Below, piece by piece: positions 54,501 through 64,000 of a stretch of DNA of 64,000 nucleotides. The notes under the pieces were generated by a model. That model saw only the letters and a list, made by a program, of their open reading frames with translations. It ran no database searches and had not been told where the DNA came from. The stretch comes from Helicobacter pylori (lineage in GTDB: Bacteria; Campylobacterota; Campylobacteria; Campylobacterales; Helicobacteraceae): NCBI RefSeq assembly GCF_900120335.1, contig NZ_LT635477.1, positions 992,001 to 1,056,000 of the forward strand. The letters run 5' to 3'. How positions within the stretch are numbered: position 1 is the stretch's first letter; each line of letters begins with the position of its first letter. Made by a program: the position numbers and the translations under genes.

Positions 54501-54609
54501 CTGGAGTGTGGATAAAACTATAAGTCCCAAAAAATAAAATCAGAATCGCGCCAACAATCACAATCACCCGTTGGCGTAAGGAAAATTCAATGATAGAAGC
54601 GAGCATCAC
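51547..54609 (-). CDS. cznA: Heavy-metal RND efflux pump, inner-membrane subunit
   Basis: A 1020-residue HME-RND transporter with 12 membrane helices, two large periplasmic loops, and the TM4 motif GMLIDSAVVVVENAFE. Partner of CznB and CznC. In H. pylori the Czn pump confers resistance to cadmium, zinc and nickel and influences urease activity. Start overlaps the cznB stop by four bases. Confidence 0.94.
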   Translation of the reverse strand: MMLASIIEFSLRQRVIVIVGAILILFFGTYSFIHTPVDAFPDISPTQVKIILKLPGSSPEEMENNIVRPLELELLGLKGQKSLRSVSKYSISDITIDFDDSVDIYLARNIVNERLSSVMKDLPVGVEGGMAPIVTPLSDIFMFTIDGNITEIEKRQLLDFVIRPQLRMISGVADVNSIGGFSRAFVIVPDFNDMARLGVSISDLEAAVRVNLRNSGAGRVDRDGETFLVKIQTASLSLEDIGKITVSTNLGHLHIKDFAKVISQSRTRLGFVTKDGVGETTEGLVLSLKEANTKEIITQVYQKLEELKPLLPSGVSLNVFYDRSEFTQKAIATVSKTLIEAVVLIIITLFLFLGNLRASVAVGVILPLSLSVAFIFIKLNNLTLNLMSLGGLIIAIGMLIDSAVVVVENAFEKLSANTKTTKLHAIYRSCKEIAVSVVSGVVIIIVFFVPILTLQGLEGKMFRPLAQSIVYALLGTLVLSITIIPVVSSLVLKATPHSETFLTRFLNRIYGPLLEFFVRNPKKVILGAFVFLMASLSLFPFVGKNFMPTLDEGDVVLSVETTPSISLDQSKDLILNIESTIKKHVKEVKTIVARTGSDELGLDLGGLNQTDTFISFIPKKEWSVKTKDELLEKIMDSLKDFKGINFSFTQPIEMRISEMLTGVRGDLAVKIFGDDISALNELSFQIAQVLKGIKGSSEVLTTLNEGVNYLYVTPNKEAMANVGITSDEFSKFLKSALEGLIVDVIPTGISRTPVMIRQESDFASSITKIKSLALTSKYGVLVPITSIAKIEEVDGPVSIVREDSRRMSVVRSNVVGRDLNSFVEEAKKVIAQNVKLPPSYYITYGGQFENQQRANKRLSTVIPLSILAIFFILFFTFKSIPLALLILLNIPFAVTGGLIALFAVGEYISVPASVGFIALFGIAVLNGVVMIGYFKELLLQGKSVEECVLLGAKRRLRPVLMTACIAGLGLLPLLFSHSVGSEVQKPLAIVVLGGLVTSSALTLLLLPPMFMLIAKKIKIV

Positions 54610-55679
54610 TCTTCCCCTAAATTGTTGATCATGCCTTTTAACCCTATCAATGAACCCACTGCCACGCTGTCATTGGGGTGTAAATTTTGAGTGCTCACGA
54701 TAAAAATCTTGCTGCGCTCTTCTAAAACTTGAACCGCCACAGGCTTAAAACCTTTAGGCGTTCTCACAAACACCAGGTAATCTTTCCCATTCCTGATTAA
54801 AGCGTTTGAAGGGATTAAAACGGAGTCTTTGGGTTGAGAGCCTTGAATATACATTTCTACCATTTCCCCCACATGGTAATTGCCCTCATCTAATAAGGCG
54901 GTGGCTAAAATCGTGTTAGAGCCTTTGTCTAACACCACCGAAACGCTTTGGATCTTGCCAATTTCTTCCCCCTCTTCATTATACACCGGCGAATCTTTTT
55001 TAATAGATTTAGAAACGCCTACAGGCAATTTGATTTGAGCGATCAAATCATCGCTTTTTGAAATACGCACGTAGCTAGTGAAAGCTAAAATCTTCTCGCC
55101 CACATTTTTAGGCGCTAACGCTAAAAGACCGCCATCTCTAGCCACAATCCTAAAACCATACTGCCCTTTAGGGTTTTTAGGATCCACGCCAAAGCTTTTG
55201 AAAGTGGATTCTAGTTGATTGACTTTTAAGCCCATTTCTTCGCTGGCTAGAAAGCTCGTTTGATACTCCCTTTTAGGAATGACACCGGCCCTATAAAGCT
55301 CTAAATCTTTTTTAGTAATATCTTTAGCGATTTTTAATTTATTTTGGTTGTTTTGCAATTCAAAATACAAATTGCTCAAATCAATAGAGCTCACTTCACA
55401 GATCGCATCTCCAGCCTTCACCTGTTCGCCCTCTCTTTTATAAACAGCGACCACAGACGCATCAAAACTCAAACTCTGCACCACAGAGCTTTTACTATCA
55501 AAATCAATATAAGCGTTAAAAGGAAGCCCTTTACTGAAAATCTCTTTATCTAATTTAATCACCTTTAACCCCATGGGTTGCAAGTTTTTTTCTTCTAAAA
55601 CAATTTCTGGATACTCTTTGGCTTCCAAAGAAACGCCCAAAACGCCCATTAACATAAGCCACCATAACGCCCGCTTCAA
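54606..55679 (-). CDS. cznB: RND efflux periplasmic adaptor subunit
   Basis: A 357-residue membrane-fusion protein: signal peptide (ALWWLMLMGVLGVSLEA), lipoyl-like domain around VVAVYKREGEQVKAGDAICEV, alpha-helical hairpin and beta-barrel domains. It links CznA to CznC across the periplasm. Overlaps neighbours at both ends. Confidence 0.92.
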   Translation of the reverse strand: MKRALWWLMLMGVLGVSLEAKEYPEIVLEEKNLQPMGLKVIKLDKEIFSKGLPFNAYIDFDSKSSVVQSLSFDASVVAVYKREGEQVKAGDAICEVSSIDLSNLYFELQNNQNKLKIAKDITKKDLELYRAGVIPKREYQTSFLASEEMGLKVNQLESTFKSFGVDPKNPKGQYGFRIVARDGGLLALAPKNVGEKILAFTSYVRISKSDDLIAQIKLPVGVSKSIKKDSPVYNEEGEEIGKIQSVSVVLDKGSNTILATALLDEGNYHVGEMVEMYIQGSQPKDSVLIPSNALIRNGKDYLVFVRTPKGFKPVAVQVLEERSKIFIVSTQNLHPNDSVAVGSLIGLKGMINNLGEE

Positions 55680-56977
55680 TGCAATTCTCCTAATCTGGTC
55701 AAGCTCTCCCCTAAAGTCTCTTCTAAAAGCGCGCTAATATCAATGTATTCAATCTTGGCTTCCGCCAGAGTGATGAGAGCGTCCATGTAAGAATTTTGAT
55801 AGATCAAGTATTCAAAAAGCCCGATTTTTTGGGCTTCATAAGCGATGCGCCCCATTTCCATCAAACGCTTCTTATTGGCAATGGCTTCTTTTTGGGTTTC
55901 AATGTATGCTTCTTTGGTTTTGAGCTGGTTTAAGTAGGAGTTAGCGTTGATTCTAATGTTTCGTTTCATCACTTCATTTTGCGCGAGCGTCCCGCTTTGC
56001 AGATCCAAGAATTTACGCTTTTGATAGATATTTTTAGGCGTTACCGGCAAAGGGATACGCACTTCCACAGAAAGATTAGTTGAAGAGTTATAGCTTTCAG
56101 AGCCAATCCCGAATTCAAATGCATTAAACACGTCTCTATTAGCCAATTTCGCATTCACCTGATAATCTTTAGCCGTCAAATCCAAAATATCCACATACAA
56201 CGAGCGATCCAATTTAAACTTTAAAGCTTCAGGTTCTAAGTGCACGTATTCAAAATCCAAACCGATCACCTTGACATCATGCAAATGGTCTAAATAAGTG
56301 TCAAAATGCGCCCCATCTTTGACCGGCTCCACAATAGCGAGCATCGTGTCTAGCATTTTTTCTAAATCTATGAGTTTGGTTTCCACATTGGTTTTAGCGA
56401 GTTTGGATTCCAAATAAGAATTATTGAAGTTGATGTAATCCTTTTCGCTCATGCTGCCGGCTTTGACTTTTTCTTTAGCGATTTTGAGTTGCGAATAAAA
56501 GTTCGCTTCCCGTTGCACATACACCTGATACTTTTCCTTAGTCATCACATAAGTCAAATAAAGGCGTTTAGCGCCAATAAAAGCGAGATTTTTACTCAAT
56601 TGATAACTTTTATCGTATTGAATGGTTTTAATAGAAAGACTTTTGGATAAAAGCGAACTCACCCATGGGAGCTTGGGCCTTACCACTAAAAGGGTTCTGG
56701 GTTGCGCTTCTATAATGCCTTGGAAGTTTTTCACCATAGAAGTTTCATTCTCAATATAGGGAAAATCCCAAGCATTCACGGAGCGTTGCTCATTCAAACG
56801 GCTTTTAAAATCGGCTTTTTTGCCGATCAACTCCATAGAATTGGTTTCCACTTCTTTAAAAAATTCTTGTAGGGTAAAGGTTTTCGCACTAAGCATGCTT
56901 ATAAAAGAAACGATCCCTAAAAAACGCTGGATTTTGCGTTTGACAGAATTAAATCGCAATTTCTTTAATATCCCCAA
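55676..56977 (-). CDS. cznC: RND efflux outer-membrane subunit (TolC family)
   Basis: A 433-residue TolC-like protein: signal sequence ([14 protein letters not shown], then [13 protein letters not shown]), long helical pairs and short strands typical of outer-membrane efflux channels. It starts at TTG (56977), overlapping glyS by 29 bases; no ATG lies before the signal peptide, so the exact start is uncertain. Expression is probably coupled to glyS. Confidence 0.88.
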   Translation of the reverse strand: MGILKKLRFNSVKRKIQRFLGIVSFISMLSAKTFTLQEFFKEVETNSMELIGKKADFKSRLNEQRSVNAWDFPYIENETSMVKNFQGIIEAQPRTLLVVRPKLPWVSSLLSKSLSIKTIQYDKSYQLSKNLAFIGAKRLYLTYVMTKEKYQVYVQREANFYSQLKIAKEKVKAGSMSEKDYINFNNSYLESKLAKTNVETKLIDLEKMLDTMLAIVEPVKDGAHFDTYLDHLHDVKVIGLDFEYVHLEPEALKFKLDRSLYVDILDLTAKDYQVNAKLANRDVFNAFEFGIGSESYNSSTNLSVEVRIPLPVTPKNIYQKRKFLDLQSGTLAQNEVMKRNIRINANSYLNQLKTKEAYIETQKEAIANKKRLMEMGRIAYEAQKIGLFEYLIYQNSYMDALITLAEAKIEYIDISALLEETLGESLTRLGELH

Positions 56978-59054
56978 TTTCTAAGAAACTTTGATACACA
57001 TCCCATAGGAAATTTTTACGATTTTTTTGGATTTCTATATCTTTATCCATCACTAACACGCTTTTAAAATACTCTTCTAAAGGTGCATGCAAACTGAAAT
57101 AAGCCTCTATTTTGCTATCCAAACTCTCAAAAGCGCTCGTTTTGATCGCATTGAACGCTTCAAAAAGGGCATGCTCTTTTGGCTCTTTAAAAAGACGGGT
57201 AGAAAACTCGCTTGACTCGTTAGGGTTTCTGTCTTTATTGATATTGGCTAGGCGTTTGAAAGCGCTAAAAAGCAACTCTTTTTTTTGAGCGTTCTTGGGA
57301 TCGTCTAAAAAGCGTTTTAAGGCTTTGACTTTTTGAATGATTGTAACAATATCTCGCTCATTGGTGTTTAACACGCTCCTTATAATAGAGGGGTTGCAAT
57401 CTATTAAATTATTAAATCGTTCTAATAAAAACTTCTCTAGAATCTCCAAATCAAAGCGTTGATAAACGCCCACTTTTTCAAAGAGGTTTTTTAAATCCGC
57501 TTTCAAATCAAATTCTAACCCATAATGCGCGATGATTTTCAATAGCCCAAAACTCAAGCGCCTCAAAGCAAAGGGATCTTTAGATCCGCTAGGGATTTTA
57601 CCCACGCTAAAAAGAGAAAACAGGCTGTCTATTTTCAAGCTCAAAGCCACGATCGAACTAAAAACGCTAGAGGGCAAAGGGGCGTTTTCGCTTGCGGGCA
57701 AATACTGCTCTTTCACACTCAAGGCGACTAACTCGTTTTCGTTTTGTTCTAAAGCGTAGTAATAGCCCATGATCCCTTGAAGCTCGCTAAATTCATACAC
57801 CACTTCACTGAGTAAATCCGCTTTAGCGATTTGAACGGCTCTTTTAACCAACTCAAGGGCTTTTTCTAAAGGCATGTTTAAAGATGAAGCGTATTTTTGC
57901 GTCAAGTATTGAGCGATGATTGATTCTCGCTCCATTTTATCTTTTAAAGTCCCTAAACCTTGCACAAAAACCACGCTCTCTAAAGGGGCGTTATCTAAGG
58001 GCTTTTTAAGATCGTTTTCATAAAAGAAAACCGCATCGCTCAAACGGGCTTTTAAAACCTTTTGATTGCCTAAAATGATTTTTTGCTTGTCTTTATTGAT
58101 AGCGTTACTCACCACAATAAAGCCGTTATGCAATGTTGGGCTTTCTTCTTGGCTTTTTTGATTAAAGACCGCAAAATAGCGCTGGTTTTCTTTCATGGAA
58201 GTGGTGATGATTTCACTAGGTAATTTTAAAAACGCCTTGTCAAACTCTCCCAAAAGCGCCGTGGGGTATTCCGTGATCGCTACAACCTCATCTAATAGTT
58301 CCCTATCCATTTCTACAATGATGTCATGCTTTGTTTCTAGCTCTTTAATTTCTTGCAAGATTTTAGTTTCGCGCTTTTTAGGGTCTAAAATGACATGGTT
58401 TTTTTCTAAAACTTCAAAATACGCTTTAGGGCTATCCACTTGGATGAAATCAAAACCCTCTTGTCGGTGCGCTTTGGTGGCTTGCTTGGTTTTAAAACCA
58501 TACTCTTTAACTTCAATATCGTTAAAATTTTCCCCATTAAACAACACGCAAATATTATGAATGGGCCTGATAAAGCTTTTTTCCACATTGCCCCAACGCA
58601 TGGACTTCCCAAAATTCAAACCCTCTAAAAACTCTAACACAATGGGCATGATCAGATCTTTTGTGGGCTGTTTGGCGTGGATTTTAGCGTGATAAAGCAC
58701 TTCTTTATTGTTTTTAAACGCCGTTTGGAAATGCTGGTGATCCTTTAGTCCTAATTTTTGATAAAACCCTAAACCCAGCGCGTTCAAGCCTTGCGTTTTA
58801 TCTTGATGATTGCATGCGATTTTAACGGGAGGGCCAAAAAATTCCTCTTTGGTTTCTTGGGTTAAAAGGGGAAAGTCTTTGATGAACAAACACAAACGCC
58901 TAGGGGTGTAAAAAACCTCTATATTTCCCACTTCTAAAGCGCGTTTTTGAAAAAGAGCGTGGAGTTTTTTAGGCATTTCTTTATATTCATTCAATAACGC
59001 TTGTGCGGGCAATTCTTCAACTAAAACCTCTACTAACAATTCATCTGAATGCAA
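56949..59054 (-). CDS. glyS: Glycyl-tRNA synthetase beta subunit
   Basis: A 701-residue Gly[18 protein letters not shown] start and later family motifs ([23 protein letters not shown]). GGGAGGA precedes the ATG. It charges tRNA-Gly with GlyQ (42576-43472). Directly upstream of, and overlapping, the metal pump genes. Confidence 0.95.
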   Translation of the reverse strand: MHSDELLVEVLVEELPAQALLNEYKEMPKKLHALFQKRALEVGNIEVFYTPRRLCLFIKDFPLLTQETKEEFFGPPVKIACNHQDKTQGLNALGLGFYQKLGLKDHQHFQTAFKNNKEVLYHAKIHAKQPTKDLIMPIVLEFLEGLNFGKSMRWGNVEKSFIRPIHNICVLFNGENFNDIEVKEYGFKTKQATKAHRQEGFDFIQVDSPKAYFEVLEKNHVILDPKKRETKILQEIKELETKHDIIVEMDRELLDEVVAITEYPTALLGEFDKAFLKLPSEIITTSMKENQRYFAVFNQKSQEESPTLHNGFIVVSNAINKDKQKIILGNQKVLKARLSDAVFFYENDLKKPLDNAPLESVVFVQGLGTLKDKMERESIIAQYLTQKYASSLNMPLEKALELVKRAVQIAKADLLSEVVYEFSELQGIMGYYYALEQNENELVALSVKEQYLPASENAPLPSSVFSSIVALSLKIDSLFSLFSVGKIPSGSKDPFALRRLSFGLLKIIAHYGLEFDLKADLKNLFEKVGVYQRFDLEILEKFLLERFNNLIDCNPSIIRSVLNTNERDIVTIIQKVKALKRFLDDPKNAQKKELLFSAFKRLANINKDRNPNESSEFSTRLFKEPKEHALFEAFNAIKTSAFESLDSKIEAYFSLHAPLEEYFKSVLVMDKDIEIQKNRKNFLWDVYQSFLEIGDIKEIAI

Positions 59055-59115
59055 AATCTCAATCCTCCCTAAAAAACAAAATCACTCTTAAGAATAAGCT
59101 AAATCATGCTAGAAT

Positions 59116-59121
59116 TATACT
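59116..59121 (+). promoter_or_regulatory. Putative -10 box for the lysozyme-like gene
   Basis: TATACT in the gap between divergent glyS and the next plus-strand gene, about 55 bases before its chosen start. Confidence 0.5.
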
Positions 59122-59170
59122 TGAATTTATTCCTAGTTTAATTTATTTCTTAATACAAAAGGTGAGCGTT

Positions 59171-60247
59171 TTGAAACATTTAGCCCCACTCATTCATATC
59201 CCTTTTAAAGCCTTATGGCTAGGCGCAGCCTTAAGCGCGTTCTTAAGTTTGAATTTGAACGCTGAAGAAAGCCCTACTAAAACAGAGCCTAAGTCCGCTA
59301 AAGGGGTTAAAAACAAGCCCAAATCGCCTGTTACTAAAGTCATGATGACCAATTGCGATAACCTTAAAGACTTTAACGCTAAGCAAAAAGAAGTTTTAAA
59401 AGCCGCTTATCAATTCGGATCTAAAGAAAATTTAGGCTATGAAATGGCAGGCATCGCATGGAAAGAATCATGCGCAGGGACTTATAAAATCAATTTTTCC
59501 GATCCGAGCGCTGGCATTTACCATGCGTATATCCCTAGCGTTTTAAAAAGCTATGGGCATAATAACAGCCCCTTTTTGCGTAACGTGATGGGGGAATTGC
59601 TCATTAAAGACGATGCGTTTGCTTCTGAAGTGGCTCTAAAAGAGTTGCTCTATTGGAAAACGCGCTACCACGACAATCTAAAAGACATGATCAAGTCTTA
59701 CAATAAGGGCAGTCGTTGGGAAAAAAACGAGAAAGCTAACGCTGATGCTGAGAAATATTATGAAGAGATACAAGATAAAATCAGGCGTTTGAAAGAATCT
59801 AAAATCTTTGACTCGCAGTCTAGTAATGACCAAGAATTGCAAAAAAGCGCTAATAGCAATTTGGATCTAGACCCTATTGGCAACGCCATGCCCCAAACTT
59901 TAGCTAAAACAGAAACCAAAGAAACTCAAATAGAGGAAAATCAAACGCAAAAATCCCAAGAAATGAAAGAGACAGCTAGCGAGCGAGCCATTAATAAGCC
60001 GCTAGAAAAAGAAAAAGATAAACCCATGTATTTCGCTCAAATCAATAGCGCTGATTTCGCGCCCGTTAAAAAAAGCCCAAAAAAACCGGCTAAAGCGAGT
60101 CCAAAACGCTCCCCCAAAAACAATATGAAAGATAATAAAAATAACGCTAAAACCGCTTCCAAAAATAAAGAAGTGTGCAAAAATTGCTCTCCAGGGCAAA
60201 GGAATGCGATTTTAGCTAACCATATCACTCTCATGCAAGAGCTTTAA
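59171..60247 (+). CDS. Exported lysozyme/SLT-like protein with Lys-rich tail
   Basis: The frame is open from 59003, but upstream codons overlap glyS and precede the -10 box. TTG at 59171 (AAGG nine bases upstream) or GTG at 59162 gives a proper signal peptide: KHLAPLIHIPFKALWLGAALSAFLSLNLNA. The mature part (about 358 residues in total) has EMAGIAWKESCAGTYKINFSDPSAGIYH followed about 80 residues later by DMIKSYNKGSRW, which resembles the Glu and AYN-G positions of soluble lytic transglycosylases. The C-terminal half is low-complexity, Lys- and Gln-rich, ending with CKNCSPGQRNAIL. Function as a peptidoglycan enzyme is inferred. By position HP0973. Confidence 0.65.
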   Translation: MKHLAPLIHIPFKALWLGAALSAFLSLNLNAEESPTKTEPKSAKGVKNKPKSPVTKVMMTNCDNLKDFNAKQKEVLKAAYQFGSKENLGYEMAGIAWKESCAGTYKINFSDPSAGIYHAYIPSVLKSYGHNNSPFLRNVMGELLIKDDAFASEVALKELLYWKTRYHDNLKDMIKSYNKGSRWEKNEKANADAEKYYEEIQDKIRRLKESKIFDSQSSNDQELQKSANSNLDLDPIGNAMPQTLAKTETKETQIEENQTQKSQEMKETASERAINKPLEKEKDKPMYFAQINSADFAPVKKSPKKPAKASPKRSPKNNMKDNKNNAKTASKNKEVCKNCSPGQRNAILANHITLMQEL

Positions 60248-60259
60248 AAAGTCCTAAAA

Positions 60260-61735
60260 ATGGTGCAAAAAACTCTTTTGATTATCACTGATGGCATTGG
60301 GTATCGTAAAGATAGCGATCATAACGCTTTCTTCCATGCCAAAAAACCCACTTATGACTTGATGTTTAAAACCTTGCCCTATAGCCTGATTGATACGCAT
60401 GGCTTGAGCGTGGGCTTGCCTAAGGGGCAAATGGGAAATTCTGAAGTGGGGCATATGTGCATTGGGGCTGGTAGGGTGCTTTATCAGGATTTAGTCAAAA
60501 TTTCTTTAAGCCTTCAAAACGATGAGCTAAAAAACAACCCCGCTTTTTTAAACACGATCCAAAAAAGTAAGGTCGTGCATCTTATGGGTTTAATGAGCGA
60601 TGGAGGCGTGCATTCACACATTGAGCATTTTATCGCCCTGGCTTTAGAGTGTGAAAAATCCCATAAAAAAGTCTGTTTGCATTTAATCACCGATGGGCGC
60701 GATGTCGCCCCTAAAAGCTCTTTAACTTATTTAAAACAGATGCAAAGTATCTGCAATGAAAACATTCAAATCGCTACTATAGGCGGTCGTTTTTATGCGA
60801 TGGATAGGGATAATCGCTTTGAAAGGATTGAGCTTGCGTATAACAGCCTAATGGGGCTTAATCACACGCCTTTAAGCCCTAGCGAATATATCCAAAGCCA
60901 ATACGATAAAAACATTACCGATGAATTTATCATGCCCGCTTGTTTTGAAAATTATTGCGGCATGCAAGATGATGAAAGCTTTATTTTTATCAATTTCAGG
61001 AATGATAGGGCTAGAGAAATCGTGAGCGCTTTAGGCCAAAAGGAATTTAACGGCTTCAAGCGTCAAGCTTTTAAAAACCTCCATATTGCTACCATGACGC
61101 CTTATGATAACGCCTTCCCTTACCCTGTTTTATTCCCTAAAGAAAGCGTTCAAAACACGCTCGCTGAAGTGGTGTCTCAACACAACCTGACCCAAAGCCA
61201 TATCGCTGAAACTGAAAAATACGCGCATGTAACCTTTTTCATCAATGGCGGAGTGGAGACGCCTTTTAAAAATGAAAACCGGGTGCTTATCCAAAGCCCA
61301 AAAGTTACCACTTATGACTTAAAGCCTGAAATGAGCGCTAAAGAAGTGACCCTTGCGGTGTTGGAGCAAATGAGATTAGGGACGGATTTGATCATTGTGA
61401 ATTTTGCTAATGGCGACATGGTGGGGCATACAGGGAATTTTGAAGCGAGTGTTAAAGCGGTAGAAGCGGTGGATGCATGTTTAGGGGAGATCCTTTCACT
61501 GGCTAAAGAATTGGATTACGCCATGCTTTTAACAAGCGATCATGGGAATTGCGAGCGCATGAAAGATGAAAACCAAAACCCCTTAACCAACCACACTGCC
61601 GGTAGCGTGTATTGCTTTGTTTTAGGGAATGGAGTCAAATCCATTAAAAATGGGGCGTTAAACAATATCGCTAGCAGCGTGTTAAAACTCATGGGCCTTA
61701 AAGCCCCAGCAACGATGGACGAACCCTTATTTTAA
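60260..61735 (+). CDS. gpmI: 2,3-bisphosphoglycerate-independent phosphoglycerate mutase
   Basis: A 491-residue iPGM of the alkaline phosphatase superfamily: metal ligand Asp11 ([10 protein letters not shown]), catalytic Ser61 in [18 protein letters not shown], and the late ligands in [10 protein letters not shown]. It interconverts 3- and 2-phosphoglycerate using Mn2+. It starts 12 bases after the preceding gene. Confidence 0.95.
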   Translation: MVQKTLLIITDGIGYRKDSDHNAFFHAKKPTYDLMFKTLPYSLIDTHGLSVGLPKGQMGNSEVGHMCIGAGRVLYQDLVKISLSLQNDELKNNPAFLNTIQKSKVVHLMGLMSDGGVHSHIEHFIALALECEKSHKKVCLHLITDGRDVAPKSSLTYLKQMQSICNENIQIATIGGRFYAMDRDNRFERIELAYNSLMGLNHTPLSPSEYIQSQYDKNITDEFIMPACFENYCGMQDDESFIFINFRNDRAREIVSALGQKEFNGFKRQAFKNLHIATMTPYDNAFPYPVLFPKESVQNTLAEVVSQHNLTQSHIAETEKYAHVTFFINGGVETPFKNENRVLIQSPKVTTYDLKPEMSAKEVTLAVLEQMRLGTDLIIVNFANGDMVGHTGNFEASVKAVEAVDACLGEILSLAKELDYAMLLTSDHGNCERMKDENQNPLTNHTAGSVYCFVLGNGVKSIKNGALNNIASSVLKLMGLKAPATMDEPLF

Positions 61736-61749
61736 ACTAAAGGAAAAGA

Positions 61750-62031
61750 ATGCAAATTGATGACGCATTATTGCAACGCTTAGAAAAATTGAGCATGTTA
61801 GAGATTAAAGACGAGCATAAAGAGAGCGTTAAAGGCCATTTGGCGGAGATTTTAGGCTTTGTAGAAAACATCTTCGCTTTAGAAACTAATAATCTAAAAA
61901 CAGATACGCATCTTAGCACCCTTTTAAGAGAAGACGAACCCAAAAGCCAACCCCACATCGCTAAAGATATTTTAAGCCAAAACAAACACAGCCAGGATCA
62001 TTACTTCGTTGTGCCTAAAATCATTGAATAG
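61750..62031 (+). CDS. gatC: Aspartyl/glutamyl-tRNA(Asn/Gln) amidotransferase subunit C
   Basis: A 93-residue Gat[18 protein letters not shown] and a conserved late [25 protein letters not shown]. With GatA and GatB (elsewhere) it converts mischarged Glu-tRNA-Gln and Asp-tRNA-Asn; H. pylori depends on this route. AAAGGA precedes the ATG. The final codons and stop lie in the first unit of a 14-bp tandem repeat. Confidence 0.93.
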   Translation: MQIDDALLQRLEKLSMLEIKDEHKESVKGHLAEILGFVENIFALETNNLKTDTHLSTLLREDEPKSQPHIAKDILSQNKHSQDHYFVVPKIIE

Positions 62032-62134
62032 GTTTGATTGAATAGGTTTGATTGAATAGGTTTGATTGAATAGGTTTGATTGAATAGGTTTGATTGAATA
62101 GGTTTGATTGAATAGGTTTGATTGAATAGGTTTC
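62023..62134. repeat. 14-bp tandem repeat, eight copies, over the gatC stop
   Basis: Unit ATTGAATAGGTTTG at 62023, 62037, 62051, 62065, 62079, 62093, 62107 and 62121; seven copies are perfect and the last differs at its final base. The first copy encodes Ile-Glu-stop of GatC, so copy number does not affect the protein. Confidence 0.95.
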
Positions 62135-62172
62135 ATATCAGGTTAAAAGCTTGATTTTTGAAATCAAACAGA

Positions 62173-62189
62173 CAAAAAAGCTATCGCTT
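62173..62189 (-). terminator. Possible terminator of bioA
   Basis: On the minus strand AAGC-GATA-GCTT is followed by T6, about 25 bases after the bioA stop. The stem is short, so strength is doubtful. Confidence 0.4.
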
Positions 62190-62214
62190 GACTAAAATTA
62201 AGCTTTATTATATT

Positions 62215-63543
62215 TTATTTTTTAAAAGCACTTTCAGCCTTTTTTAACTCATCAAGAATTTCCACTAACCTTGCAATCGCCTTTTTGATTTCTTCATGCG
62301 TGATAATATAAGGGGGCATGAGATAGATCGTGTTGTTTAAAGGGCGTAATAACAGACCTTTTTTTAGAGCTTTTTTAAAAACCGCTAAACTCAAACGCTC
62401 TTTGGTTTGAAGAAAAACTTCAAAGGCAAAGACCATGCCCAAATGCCTTAGATTAGACACCACTTGTTGCTCTATCAAGTCTTTTAACGCGTTTTGGAGC
62501 GCGCTAAAAATAAACTCGCTCAAAGCCTTGTTTTTTTCAATAACATTTTCTTTTTCAAAAATATCCAGCGTGGCGTTCGCGCATGCGCATGCTAGAGCGT
62601 TTCCTGTGTAGCTGTGCGAATGCAAAAACGCTTTATTTTCTTCATAGGGGGCGTAAAATTGGTTATAGATTTCATTATGCGTTAATAGTGCGCTTAAAGG
62701 CAAATACCCCCCACTAATCCCTTTAGACAAGCATAAAAAATCAGGCTTAATTCCGCATTGCTCATAAGCAAACATGCTCCCTGTGCGCCCAAACCCGGTA
62801 GCGATTTCATCAAAAATAATGTGGATGTTTTTTTGCTTGCACCATAAAACGGCTTGTTTTAAATATTTCGCGCTATAAATATGCATATTCCCTGCGCATT
62901 GCAAAAGCGGCTCTGCAATGAAGGCGCAAATTTCTTCACCATGCTTATCCAACAAACGCTTTAAAGCGTTCAAGCTATTTTCTATCTCGCTGTCGTTTTT
63001 AGGCACGGGCGTGATGAGATTTTTGAGCAATAAGGGGGTATAAGTGTCTTTATAAAGTTTCACATCGCCCACGCTTAACGCTCCCAAAGTCTCGCCATGA
63101 TAGGAATTAGAAAGCGATAAAAAAAGCTTTTTAGGGCGCGTTTGGTTTTTTAAAAAATGGGCGTGATAGCTCATTTTCAAAGCGATTTCAATACAAGATG
63201 AGCCGTTATCCGCATAAAAGCATTTATCCATACCGGTGAGCTGGCAAAGCCTTTGAGAGAGCGTGATGATGGGTTTATGGCTAAAAGAAGCCAAAAGGAC
63301 ATGCTCTAAATCATCAATTTGATTTTTAAGCTGCTGGCTGATGTAGGCGTTATTATGCCCAAAAAGATTCACCCACCATGAGCTGATTAAATCCATGTAG
63401 GCGTTATCGTTAAAATCATAGAGGTAAATCCCTTGAGCCTTTTTAATGGGGATAACGGGGAAATTTTGATGCTCTTGCATTTGCGAACAAGGGTGCCAAA
63501 GGTATTCTAAATCCAAAGCGGCCAGATTTTCTTGAAAATTCAT
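62215..63543 (-). CDS. bioA: Adenosylmethionine-8-amino-7-oxononanoate aminotransferase
   Basis: A 442-residue class III aminotransferase: WHPCSQM near the N-terminus, [14 protein letters not shown] with the PLP-contact Asp, and [12 protein letters not shown] with the PLP Lys. It makes 7,8-diaminopelargonate in biotin synthesis. Biotin is needed by acetyl-CoA carboxylase (accD in this window). It is convergent with gatC and divergent from the last gene. Confidence 0.94.
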   Translation of the reverse strand: MNFQENLAALDLEYLWHPCSQMQEHQNFPVIPIKKAQGIYLYDFNDNAYMDLISSWWVNLFGHNNAYISQQLKNQIDDLEHVLLASFSHKPIITLSQRLCQLTGMDKCFYADNGSSCIEIALKMSYHAHFLKNQTRPKKLFLSLSNSYHGETLGALSVGDVKLYKDTYTPLLLKNLITPVPKNDSEIENSLNALKRLLDKHGEEICAFIAEPLLQCAGNMHIYSAKYLKQAVLWCKQKNIHIIFDEIATGFGRTGSMFAYEQCGIKPDFLCLSKGISGGYLPLSALLTHNEIYNQFYAPYEENKAFLHSHSYTGNALACACANATLDIFEKENVIEKNKALSEFIFSALQNALKDLIEQQVVSNLRHLGMVFAFEVFLQTKERLSLAVFKKALKKGLLLRPLNNTIYLMPPYIITHEEIKKAIARLVEILDELKKAESAFKK

Positions 63544-63611
63544 GTTAAAAACTCTCTATAATAAGGATAATTTTAATAACCTTTGGTTAAAATAAGGTTA
63601 TTTGATTTTAC

Positions 63612-63617
63612 TATAAG
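63612..63617 (+). promoter_or_regulatory. Putative -10 box for the PpiD-like gene
   Basis: TATAAG about 55 bases before the ATG at 63673, in the gap divergent from bioA. Confidence 0.4.
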
Positions 63618-63672
63618 GTTGTTTAAACCTGAATTTCACATTTTTGATTTTTTAAAAGGGATTAGAGTTCTT

Positions 63673-64000
63673 ATGATTGAATGGATGCAAAATCATAGAA
63701 AGTATTTAGTGGTTACAATATGGATAAGCACGATCGCTTTTATTGCTGCTGGGATGATAGGCTGGGGGCAATACAGCTTCTCTTTAGATAGCGATAGTGC
63801 TGCCAAAGTTGGACAGATTAAGATTTCTCAAGAAGAATTAGCCCAAGAATACCGCCGCCTTAAAGACGCTTATGCTGAGTCTATCCCTGATTTTAAAGAA
63901 CTCACCGAAGATCAAATCAAAGCCATGCATTTGGAAAAAAGCGCTCTAGATTCGCTCATCAATCAAGCTTTATTGAGGAATTTCGCTTTAGATTTAGGGC
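63673..64000 (+). CDS. SurA/PpiD-like periplasmic folding factor (3' part outside window)
   Basis: 109 codons are visible. The start (MIEWMQNHRKYLVVTIWISTIAF...) gives a short cytoplasmic segment and one membrane helix (about residues 11-34), followed by VGQIKISQEELAQEYRRLKDAY and LEKSALDSLINQALLRNFA, the pattern of the SurA N-terminal chaperone domain as in PpiD. A peptidyl-prolyl isomerase domain may follow beyond the window. AAGGGA precedes the ATG. By position HP0977. It would assist folding of outer-membrane proteins such as HopK, Hom and VlpC. Confidence 0.82.
   Translation, partial: MIEWMQNHRKYLVVTIWISTIAFIAAGMIGWGQYSFSLDSDSAAKVGQIKISQEELAQEYRRLKDAYAESIPDFKELTEDQIKAMHLEKSALDSLINQALLRNFALDLG

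Noticed and set aside
62023..62134. Could be a CRISPR array
   Set aside because: The 14-bp units are directly adjacent with no spacers; it is a simple tandem repeat.

Overview
The window is chromosomal DNA of Helicobacter pylori. The evidence is the set of species-typical genes: a giant VacA-like autotransporter, Hop and Hom outer-membrane proteins, the oxygen-insensitive nitroreductase RdxA, the cznABC metal efflux genes and the HP0958-type zinc-ribbon protein. Gene order matches, from memory, the block numbered HP0920-HP0977 in strain 26695. The DNA is AT-rich, with H. pylori-style extended -10 promoters (TATAAT-like) and many short tandem or homopolymer repeats.

Layout. 1-10 kb: a BI-1/YccA-like membrane protein (cut by the window edge), a GAPDH paralogue, the 2398-residue autotransporter vlpC and hopK. 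10.2-17.5 kb: a tautomerase, then a tight plus-strand run recR-truD-htpX-folE-ispA-surE-lipoprotein-queD-queE (recombination, tRNA modification, GTP-derived folate and deazapurine precursors, isoprenoids). 17.6-24 kb: accessory-looking DNA with a GNAT acetyltransferase, a homA/homB-family adhesin, a ProP-like transporter, a DUF262/DUF1524 (GmrSD-like) putative restriction gene and a decayed second copy of that gene fused to the 3' end of proP. 24-30 kb: a minus-strand amino-acid block (ABC permease and binding protein, alr, dagA, dadA, ridA) suited to importing and oxidising D-alanine. 30.1-30.6 kb: four tRNA genes (Gly, Leu, Cys, Ser). 30.7-44.4 kb: an NhaC-like antiporter, small exported proteins, rlmH, accD, recO, a CinA-C protein, rdxA, lgt, an RluA-type synthase, kdtA, the HP0958-like protein, a Nif3 homologue, glyQ and gpsA. 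44.5-50.8 kb: a cluster of three bacterial dynamin-like GTPase genes, broken into seven reading frames; the last carries an acyl carrier protein domain at its C-terminus, and a (CT)8-containing small leader ORF precedes the cluster. 50.9-59.1 kb: vapD, a DUF3240 protein, cznA-cznB-cznC and glyS in one minus-strand unit. 59.1-64 kb: a lysozyme-like exported protein, gpmI, gatC with a 14-bp tandem repeat over its stop codon, bioA, and the start of a PpiD-like periplasmic chaperone.

The most unusual part is the dynamin-like/ACP cluster. Each break between its frames can be repaired by one small indel at a short repeat, which rejoins protein sequence (and in one case the two halves of a GTPase domain). 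It is either a decayed locus, a phase-variable locus, or sequence with indel errors. Intact, it would include a GTPase-repeat-repeat-ACP fusion beside gpsA, suggesting a link between membrane remodelling and lipid synthesis. All family assignments are by eye from motifs; no search was run.
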